Source: Collinsella sp. (GTDB lineage Bacteria; Actinomycetota; Coriobacteriia; Coriobacteriales; Coriobacteriaceae). Taken from it: a stretch of 5,538 nucleotides of DNA. The translations under genes were made by a program, and so were the position numbers. The notes beneath the pieces were generated by a model. That model was given only the letters and a program-made list of their open reading frames with translations, was not told the origin of the DNA and searched no databases. Below are positions 1 through 5,243 of this stretch, piece by piece. Location: the NCBI GenBank assembly GCA_018373675.1, contig JAHAGQ010000044.1, positions 1-5,538 of the forward strand, given 5' to 3'. How positions within the stretch are numbered: the first letter of the stretch is position 1; each line of letters begins with the position of its first letter.

Positions 1-75
1 TCGACGAAACTGGAGAGGAGGTATTACGAGCTCCTGTGCGAATTGGAGAGAGCGCTCCCGCAAACTGCCTCTTGA
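1..75 (+). CDS. C-terminal end of an upstream gene (partial, unidentified)
   Basis: Frame 1 is open from the left edge to TGA at 73-75 and gives 24 residues with a charged, helical look (KLERRYYELLCELERAL near the end). Its third codon positions are mostly G or C, as in the real genes of this window, whereas frame 3, open to about 188, uses many codons that are rare here (gga, tta, cga, gta). I therefore favour frame 1 as the tail of a gene whose body lies outside the window. The pattern STKLERR followed by an amphipathic helix recalls the tail of dephospho-CoA kinase (CoaE), but 24 residues cannot establish that. No intrinsic terminator follows the stop. Confidence 0.35.
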   Translation, partial: STKLERRYYELLCELERALPQTAS

Positions 76-148
76 CAACTTATAGGAGCGTCGGTTTTAG
101 TTCAACAAGTTTCGGAGTGGTCGCGGTTGAGCGATTCATCGTAGTAAA

Positions 149-166
149 CCGCCATAGTTTTGGCGG
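149..166 (+). repeat. Short inverted repeat (hairpin) in the rho upstream region
   Basis: CCGCCA at 149-154 pairs perfectly with TGGCGG at 161-166 around a six-base loop. No T-run follows, so it is not a normal intrinsic terminator. It may be an operator, an RNA structure or chance. Confidence 0.4.
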
Positions 167-243
167 AGGCAGTCAGATTTGTGGGTGTTAAACCAAAGAG
201 TGCCCCTTTAACTAGTCGTTTAAGAGCGTTCCCAATGACTAAG

Positions 244-271
244 TTGCAGGTGGTTGCGGTTGTGTTACACT
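244..271 (+). promoter_or_regulatory. Candidate rho promoter (extended -10)
   Basis: TTGCAG at 244-249 matches the first three bases of the sigma-70 -35 consensus. After a 16-base spacer comes TACACT at 266-271 (4 of 6 against TATAAT), preceded by TGT, giving an extended -10 element (TGTTACACT). The expected start of transcription is near 278. This is the best promoter-like sequence I found upstream of rho, but it is only moderately strong and another site could be used. Confidence 0.4.
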
Positions 272-414
272 AACGCTGCGTATATGACGCAATCATCTCG
301 ATACAGATCAATGATGTCCGTCGTTTTGAACGGAACTGGACTGTTTAGCCGCCCTGAAGGTTTATGCAGGGAGCATGTGATCACAGGGCTTGAAAAGAAA
401 GTTGAGCAAACACT

Positions 415-2958
415 GTGTCTGATCAACAGCAAGAAAACGAAATAATGACGACGCAAGCCGCTCCCGCTGCACCGGTTGCGTTGGACCAGGTCGCGGCGCC
501 CGCGCAAGCCTCGGCTCCTGAGACGCCTAAGGCTGCTTCGACGCCTACGCCTTCAGCGGCTGAGAAGGCCGTGCCTGCAACTGGTGAGGAGGCTGCTCCG
601 GCAAAGCCCAAGCGTACGCGCCGCACGGCCAAGTCTGCTGCTGACGGCGAGGAGGTCACCAAGCCCAAGCGCCGTACCACGCGCACGACGCGCGTCAAGC
701 GCACCGTTGCAGCTGACTCCTCGGAGCCGATTTCCGATGAGGTCGCGCAGGCGCGTGCGTTGGCGCAGATTAGCGAGGCTCAGGTGGTGCGCGCCCGCCG
801 TCGTGCTGCCGAGCGCGAGGCCGCGGCTCTGACCGAGCTTGCAGCTCCGTCTGCGCCCGAGACACCTGCCGCCGACCAGCCGACCGAGAAGCCGGCACCG
901 CGCACACGCCGTCGCACGGCTGCTAAGGCCGAGCAGGTTGCCGATCAGGTAACCCTCGAGCTCACCGAGGCTTCGGTTCGTTCCGCGGCAGGGGAGGGCG
1001 CATCGCCTGCTGAGTCCGCTGCGCCTGTCGAGGCCAGCGAAGTTCCCGTTGTCGATCCGGCTTTGCGCCCGCACCGTCGCGGTCGCAAGCCCAAGGCCTT
1101 CGTCGAGGCAGAGAAGGCCGCAGCCGCAGCTGCAGCCGCTCGGGATGCTGCGGCGACCGCCGAGTCTGCAACCGCTGCCGATGCACCCGTCCAGGATGCT
1201 ACGACTTCCGAGGCCGCTCCCGCCGATGTCGAGCCCGCCGACGTCCGTCCCGGTCGCAGCCATCGTACTGCTGCTAAGCGCACGTCCAAGGCCAAGACTG
1301 CCAAGAAGGGTGCGTCCGAGGATTCCGCCGAGACGACCGCCGATGCATCGACTGATGCCGCCGAGCCCCAAGACGTCGAACAGTCTGCGTCCGAGAAGCC
1401 CAAGCGCGGTCGTAAGAAGTCCGCTAAGGCCAAGGCGTCCGAGCAGCGGGCCGAGGCCGAGCTGCAGGGCGATTCCAAGGCCGAGGCCAGCGATGATACT
1501 GCGGCTAACGCCGATGCCGCCGCAACCGATGGCGCCGCGCCCGCCGAGGCCGAAGACGGCGCTCGCCCCAACCGTCGCCAGCACAAGCGCAACGACGAGC
1601 GCAACGAGCGCAACAACGACCGCCGCAACCGCCAGCGCGATCGCAAGCAGCGCAACAAGGAGCGTAATGCCGCTCCCACCGAGCCCACGCTTTCGCGCGA
1701 GGAGCTCGCGGCCATGAAGGTCGCCGAGCTGCGCGAGAAGGCCAAGGAGTTCGAGATTGAGACGACCGGCAAGAAGAAAGCCGAGCTCGTCGAGGAGATC
1801 TACGTCACCGCCGCGAAGGCCGAGGGCTTCCGCGACATCAAGGGCATCCTGCAGATTCGTCCGGACAGCTCCGGTATCATCCATGCCCATGGCTACATGA
1901 AGTCCAACGACGACGCCTTCGTGCCCGCCTACCTCATCCGCTCCGCGCGTCTGCGCACGGGCGACGTCATCGAGGGCTCGCTTCGTCCTTCGCGCGGCGG
2001 CGACAAGCGCGCCGGCCTCGCCAAAATCACGACCGTCAACGGTCTAGACCCCGAGCAGATTCGCAACCGCCCCAAGTTCGGTGACCTCACCCCGGTCTAT
2101 CCCAACGAGCCGCTGCGCATGGAGCATGGCAAGGACTCCATTACCGGTCGCGCCATCGACATCGTGTCGCCGATCGGCAAGGGTCAGCGTGGCTTGATCG
2201 TGTCCCCGCCCAAGGCCGGCAAGACCACAATCCTCAAGAAGATCTGCCAGTCTATCTCGATTAACAACCCCGAGGTGCACCTCATCTGCCTGCTCGTCGA
2301 CGAGCGCCCCGAAGAGGTTACCGATATGCAGCGTTCCATCAAGGGCGAGGTTGTGGCGTCGACCTTCGATATGCCCGCCGACAACCACACTCGTGTGGCA
2401 GAGCTCGTCATCGAGCGCGCCAAGCGCATCGTGGAGCTGGGCGGCGATGTCGTGGTGGTGCTCGACTCCATCACGCGTCTTGCCCGCGCCTACAACTTGG
2501 CGGCGCCCGCCTCAGGCCGCATCCTTTCAGGCGGCGTCGATTCGGCGGCACTGTATCCGCCCAAGCGCTTCCTGGGCGCAGCCCGTAATATCGAGAACGG
2601 TGGCTCGCTCACCATCCTGGCCTCTGCCCTCATCGACACCGGTTCCAAGATGGACGAAGTCATCTTTGAGGAGTTCAAGGGCACCGGCAACATGGAGCTT
2701 AAGCTCGACCGCGATCTTGCCGACCGTCGTATCTTCCCGGCCATTGACCCCGTTGCCTCCGGTACGCGCAACGAGGATCTGCTGGTCGACGAGCGGATGC
2801 GCCCGTTTGTCTTTGGCCTGCGTCGCATTCTTGCCGGCATGAACAACACCGAGCGCGCAGCCGCATCGTTTATCAAGGGTCTTAAGGGCACCAACACCAA
2901 CCAGGAGTTCCTGGTGCGTTCGGCCAAAAAGCACAGCGACTACGAGCAGACGTTCTAG
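415..2958 (+). CDS. rho: Transcription termination factor Rho with a very long disordered N-terminal extension
   Basis: Rho is a hexameric, ATP-driven RNA helicase in the cytoplasm that loads on nascent RNA and releases RNA polymerase. The 847 residues compare with 419 in E. coli. Residues 1 to about 425 are low-complexity Ala/Pro/Glu with basic patches at about 64-73, 83-96, 126-134, 162-171, 218-228, 278-294, 328-338 and an Arg/Asn-rich stretch at 384-418. The helical Rho N-terminal domain follows at 427-472, then the cold-shock-like RNA-binding domain at about 473-540. The ATPase core has Walker A PPKAGKTT (598-605), Walker B VVVVLDSITR ending at 688, the Q-loop LSGGVDS (704-710), the R-loop GTGNM (756-760) and the probable arginine finger R785 in SGTR. 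The primary-site motif GFGFLR is replaced by SSGIIH (485-490). The start is uncertain. An in-frame stop at 403-405 limits it to GTG 415 or ATG 445, and neither has a strong Shine-Dalgarno; I kept the longer form. The gene stands alone, ended by the terminator at 2996. Confidence 0.98.
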   Translation: MSDQQQENEIMTTQAAPAAPVALDQVAAPAQASAPETPKAASTPTPSAAEKAVPATGEEAAPAKPKRTRRTAKSAADGEEVTKPKRRTTRTTRVKRTVAADSSEPISDEVAQARALAQISEAQVVRARRRAAEREAAALTELAAPSAPETPAADQPTEKPAPRTRRRTAAKAEQVADQVTLELTEASVRSAAGEGASPAESAAPVEASEVPVVDPALRPHRRGRKPKAFVEAEKAAAAAAAARDAAATAESATAADAPVQDATTSEAAPADVEPADVRPGRSHRTAAKRTSKAKTAKKGASEDSAETTADASTDAAEPQDVEQSASEKPKRGRKKSAKAKASEQRAEAELQGDSKAEASDDTAANADAAATDGAAPAEAEDGARPNRRQHKRNDERNERNNDRRNRQRDRKQRNKERNAAPTEPTLSREELAAMKVAELREKAKEFEIETTGKKKAELVEEIYVTAAKAEGFRDIKGILQIRPDSSGIIHAHGYMKSNDDAFVPAYLIRSARLRTGDVIEGSLRPSRGGDKRAGLAKITTVNGLDPEQIRNRPKFGDLTPVYPNEPLRMEHGKDSITGRAIDIVSPIGKGQRGLIVSPPKAGKTTILKKICQSISINNPEVHLICLLVDERPEEVTDMQRSIKGEVVASTFDMPADNHTRVAELVIERAKRIVELGGDVVVVLDSITRLARAYNLAAPASGRILSGGVDSAALYPPKRFLGAARNIENGGSLTILASALIDTGSKMDEVIFEEFKGTGNMELKLDRDLADRRIFPAIDPVASGTRNEDLLVDERMRPFVFGLRRILAGMNNTERAAASFIKGLKGTNTNQEFLVRSAKKHSDYEQTF

Positions 2959-2995
2959 GTTGTCATCCACACGCAGCGATAGCCATCAATGCGAT

Positions 2996-3027
2996 AAAGG
3001 GTCGGGGCTTTGAGCCTCGGCCCTTTT
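2996..3027 (+). terminator. Intrinsic terminator after rho
   Basis: A 13-bp stem (AAAGGGTCGGGGC at 2996-3008 with GCCTCGGCCCTTT at 3014-3026) contains two G-U wobbles and a five-base loop, and ends in a four-T run. It begins 37 bases after the rho stop codon. The A-tract in the left arm means part of the U-tract is paired in the fully extended stem, as is common for such terminators. Confidence 0.88.
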
Positions 3028-3106
3028 CCATATCGCCGCTCCGCGCTTATTTTTAACCATAAGACCGACGAGCAGCAGGTTTCCCGTTTCAATCCGACAT
3101 CGTCGC

Positions 3107-3135
3107 TTGCAATCGACGGGGCGGTTTCGCATAAT
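3107..3135 (+). promoter_or_regulatory. Sigma-70 type promoter for the membrane protein / vanZ-like unit
   Basis: TTGCAA at 3107-3112 (4 of 6 against TTGACA) and CATAAT at 3130-3135 (5 of 6 against TATAAT) are separated by the optimal 17 bases. It lies in the gap between the rho terminator and the next gene, in the right orientation. Transcription should start near 3142, leaving a leader of about 130 bases. A short inverted repeat (CGTCG at 3101-3105, CGACG at 3114-3118) straddles the -35 box and AGCTT/AAGCT (3136-3147) covers the start site; either could be an operator. Confidence 0.65.
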
Positions 3136-3192
3136 AGCTTTTAAGCTTCGCGACGGAAAACGCAGATGAAACGAACCATATACCGTTGCTTT

Positions 3193-3205
3193 GGGGCATA
3201 GCCCC
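3193..3205 (+). repeat. Small hairpin in the 5' leader
   Basis: GGGGC (3193-3197) and GCCCC (3201-3205) can pair around the three-base loop ATA in the leader between the proposed start of transcription and the gene at 3272. No T-run follows. Its role is unknown, and it may simply be a stable stem. Confidence 0.35.
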
Positions 3206-3260
3206 GCTTCATCTTCTCTCGCGCAGCCAACTGAATGATGCGATTTGGGTGCTGGAAGAT

Positions 3261-3266
3261 GGGGAG
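3261..3266 (+). promoter_or_regulatory. Ribosome binding site that fixes the start at 3272
   Basis: GGGGAG lies five bases before ATG 3272 and matches the Shine-Dalgarno core. The in-frame TTG at 3245, which would add nine residues, has no comparable site, so ATG 3272 is preferred. Confidence 0.75.
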
Positions 3267-3271
3267 AGCTC

Positions 3272-4672
3272 ATGGCTTCTTCTGATGCAACACAACGAGC
3301 AGTCCTTGCCGGACTTTCGTGCGGGATCGGCCTTGCCGCTCCCGTGGTTATGTATGCCGCGACGCTGCCGTTTTCGTCTGTGAACGAGACGGTCGTGGCG
3401 GGTGCGGTTCCCTTCGCCGTGGGCGCGGTGGCGGGCGTGGGTATCTATGCCGCCTCGCTGGGTATCTCCGAGTATCGTGCGCAGCGTGAAGAGCGTCTGT
3501 TCCAGCCCGATGCCATGGGCGGTGCCGCCAATCTCAATCAGCATCAAAGCGAGTTCAAGACCGCCTCGATTCCAGCTCAGCAGCAGGATGCGACTCCTTA
3601 CGCTGCGGCTTCTGCTTCTCAGGCTCAGGCGGAGCAGTCTACCTCGGCATTCCTTTCCGGCCTGACCGGTGCGTTCCAGCGCCGTCATGCCGATGATGGT
3701 GTCCCTACCATCGCTCGAGCCGCAGATGCTATGGACGAGGGCGAGGCTTGGTCCATGATCGACAGTATGCTCGACGACGATTCGCCGGTGAGCTGCGACC
3801 CTGCACACTCGCGCGACGTCTATCAAGTCGCCATCGACGAGCTCACCAACGGCGGGCAGACCGGCTCCTTCAATCGCGACGACATCGCCGCCGCGGCACG
3901 CGCCGTGTCTGGTTCCCAGGCCGCCCCTGCGGGCAGCACGGCGGCTTTCGTGGCACTCGTCGCCAACGCGGCAGCCAATAACGCCTACAGTGCTACCTCG
4001 GCGGACGCGAACGCTTCTGCCGACAATTCGTACGTTGATGAAGCCATGGCCGCGGACGAGGAGGCCGTTGCCGCCCGCCGTGCCGCCGAAAGCTCACTGT
4101 GGGGCGCTCCTGCCCAGCAGCAGGCGGCTGAGGCTGCGCCGTACAATGCAAACCTCGCCAGCATGCCTATCATCTCCGGTGCCGTGGACATCGATCTCGA
4201 TGACCTCGATGAGCCTGCAGCCATCACCGCATCGATTGATGCCCAAGATCGCATCGACACCGGAGACCTTCCGGACGCCTCGCTCGAGGTTGATGTTCCC
4301 ATGGCCGATTACTCGGGCCACGAGGATATGTGGGCCGCCGCCACCGCGATTCTGGATGAGATTGACGAGCCCGCTCCTGTTGCAGCGCCCGCTCCCGTCG
4401 ATGCCCCTCAGCCTGCTGCCCCCGCCTATGTCGGCCGTCACAGCGCTGTGTTCCCCGAGGATACCGCCCGTATCTCGCGCGAGAGCATCGAGCGGGCCGA
4501 GGCTATTGCCGCCGGCATTATGGAAAACCGTCGTCACGAGCGCGTCAATCAGATCCTCGAGGAAGAGATCGAGCGCCTGCAGTCCTCAACCGCCAAGCTT
4601 ACGGGCCGTGCCTATCTGAGCGTTATCGAGGGCGGTACCGCCAGCTTCGCGCCGCTCCGCGCGGAGGCATAA
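3272..4672 (+). CDS. Uncharacterised membrane-anchored protein with an acidic Ala-rich domain
   Basis: I do not recognise the family. Starting at ATG 3272 the product has 466 residues. Two hydrophobic segments, about 10-31 and 41-64, are joined by a short loop (LPFSSVNET) and followed by a positive stretch (SEYRAQREER). This suggests a membrane hairpin with both ends in the cytoplasm. Residues about 80-390 are Ala/Asp/Glu/Gln-rich and probably largely disordered. They include two similar acidic motifs, W160-x6-LDDDSP and W354-x6-LDEIDEP, plus a related DIDLDDLDEP at 306-315. A Pro/Ala tract at about 367-385 leads to a charged helix at about 397-443, possibly a coiled coil, and a tail GRAYLSVIEGGTASF. 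No enzyme motif or signal peptidase site is visible. It is the first gene of a likely two-gene unit with the VanZ-like gene, whose ribosome binding site lies in its last codons. The architecture suggests a membrane-tethered scaffold or cell-envelope protein, but that is inference. Confidence 0.85.
   Translation: MASSDATQRAVLAGLSCGIGLAAPVVMYAATLPFSSVNETVVAGAVPFAVGAVAGVGIYAASLGISEYRAQREERLFQPDAMGGAANLNQHQSEFKTASIPAQQQDATPYAAASASQAQAEQSTSAFLSGLTGAFQRRHADDGVPTIARAADAMDEGEAWSMIDSMLDDDSPVSCDPAHSRDVYQVAIDELTNGGQTGSFNRDDIAAAARAVSGSQAAPAGSTAAFVALVANAAANNAYSATSADANASADNSYVDEAMAADEEAVAARRAAESSLWGAPAQQQAAEAAPYNANLASMPIISGAVDIDLDDLDEPAAITASIDAQDRIDTGDLPDASLEVDVPMADYSGHEDMWAAATAILDEIDEPAPVAAPAPVDAPQPAAPAYVGRHSAVFPEDTARISRESIERAEAIAAGIMENRRHERVNQILEEEIERLQSSTAKLTGRAYLSVIEGGTASFAPLRAEA
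4663..4667 (+). promoter_or_regulatory. Ribosome binding site of the vanZ-like gene inside the upstream gene
   Basis: GGAGG lies in the final sense codons of the preceding gene, 12 bases before ATG 4680. The spacing is longer than ideal. The placement suggests that translation of the two genes is coupled. Confidence 0.55.
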
Positions 4673-4679
4673 CTTCTGC

Positions 4680-5129
4680 ATGGTTAAGATCAATCGAAAA
4701 TGGGCGGTTGTAACCTGCCTGATGGCGCTCTTGATCTGGGGCAATTCGCTGGTTCCCGGCTCGGGGTCGGGCTCGCTGAGCCTAACGGTCATGGAAGCTA
4801 TCCGCGGTTTCCTGCACGGCGTGGGACTTCCATATGAATGGGTGACCAACTTTGTTGTTCGCAAGTGCGCGCATTTTACCGAGTATATGGTGCTCGGCAT
4901 CCTGGCAACGCACGCCTTTGATTTTGAGGGGCGGCGCACCTTTGACGTGCTGCTGCCCACGGCGGTGTTCCTGCTGCTGATTCCCTCGATCGACGAGACG
5001 ATTCAGCTCTTTGTGCCGGGACGCGCCGGCATGATCACCGATGTGATGATCGACTGCTGTGGAGCGGCAACGGGCGTTGTGCTCCGATATCTCTTACGGT
5101 CGCTGATGTGCGCCAAAAAGGCCGCCTAG
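4680..5129 (+). CDS. VanZ-like family membrane protein
   Basis: The 149-residue product fits the VanZ-like family (PF04892), small integral membrane proteins named after the teicoplanin-resistance protein VanZ. The biochemical activity of the family is not settled. Hydrophobic segments lie at about 8-25, 65-80, 88-104 and 125-140. The family signature is clear: RKCAHFTEY at 61-69 (R61, K62, H65, E68), DETIQLFVPGR at 105-115 (D105, E106, Q109, R115), and D121 with DCCGAATG at 125-132. Length and order are normal for a single-domain member. There are no vanHAX-type genes nearby, so a role in glycopeptide resistance should not be assumed. It starts seven bases after the unknown membrane protein, pointing to a shared transcript and perhaps a shared envelope function. 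The last codons and the TAG stop lie inside the left arm of the terminator hairpin. Confidence 0.92.
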   Translation: MVKINRKWAVVTCLMALLIWGNSLVPGSGSGSLSLTVMEAIRGFLHGVGLPYEWVTNFVVRKCAHFTEYMVLGILATHAFDFEGRRTFDVLLPTAVFLLLIPSIDETIQLFVPGRAGMITDVMIDCCGAATGVVLRYLLRSLMCAKKAA

Positions 5130-5161
5130 GACGTATTGTTTGGTCCTAGGCGGCCTTTTTT
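5115..5161 (+). terminator. Bidirectional intrinsic terminator between convergent genes
   Basis: A perfect 18-bp stem pairs 5115-5132 with 5143-5160 around a 10-base loop. The stem core is GGCCGCCTAGGAC. Five A residues open it on the left and six T residues close it on the right, so it reads as a terminator on both strands. On the plus strand it ends the vanZ-like unit and overlaps its stop codon (5127-5129). On the minus strand it lies 83 bases beyond the stop of the ROK kinase gene. Confidence 0.93.
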
Positions 5162-5243
5162 ATTTGAGGGCTTATATGAGGCGTGGTGGCGTCGTTCCGT
5201 AGGTTGGATTTGCCGAGCGCGCCACGCCCTGTGGGTGCGTCTG

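Larger units (their letters stand above)
76..414 (+). other. Non-coding leader region upstream of rho
   Basis: This stretch of about 340 bases is clearly more AT-rich than the flanking genes and has no convincing gene. It holds a 6-bp hairpin (149-166), a near-direct repeat (117-131 and 250-264), a candidate extended -10 promoter (244-271) and a perfect 10-bp palindrome (376-385). A weak open frame from TTG at 254 or ATG at 284 to TAA at 443-445 crosses the rho start. It lacks a ribosome binding site, and its codon use is unlike the real genes. If the promoter is right, rho mRNA has an untranslated leader of about 137 bases, compatible with the autoregulation known for rho in other bacteria. 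Confidence 0.6.

Noticed and set aside
72..100. TTGACA at 72-77 as a -35 box for rho
   Set aside because: The -35 match is perfect, but the hexamer at a 17-base spacing (TTTTAG, 95-100) matches the -10 consensus at only three positions, and the box overlaps the likely end of the upstream gene.
49..233. Similar 11-mers AGAGCGCTCCC (49-59) and AGAGCGTTCCC (223-233)
   Set aside because: One copy lies in probable coding sequence, the match is short, and no regulatory arrangement is evident.
1117..1140. Run of eight Ala codons in rho as a possible slippage tract
   Set aside because: The codons are mixed (gcc, gca, gct), so there is no simple nucleotide repeat that would drive slippage.
1049..1717. 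Second plus-strand open frame within rho
   Set aside because: Its Pro/Arg-rich translation is an out-of-frame reading of the rho low-complexity region and has no ribosome binding site.
553..1890. Long minus-strand open frame opposite the rho extension
   Set aside because: It is a shadow of GC-rich, Ala/Arg-biased codons on the plus strand. Its product is a low-complexity Gly/Leu/Arg sequence with no recognisable domain, and it lies wholly inside rho.
2986..3273. Minus-strand open frame across the rho/membrane protein gap
   Set aside because: It covers the terminator, the promoter and the leader of the next gene, and its translation has no recognisable domain.
3272..3340. Lipoprotein signal in the unknown membrane protein (Cys at residue 17)
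   Set aside because: The residues before the Cys (GLS) lack the usual Leu at -3, and the segment continues as a plain hydrophobic helix with a second one close behind.
4680..5129. Glycopeptide resistance determinant
   Set aside because: VanZ-like proteins are widespread without resistance, and none of vanH, vanA, vanX, vanR or vanS is present nearby.
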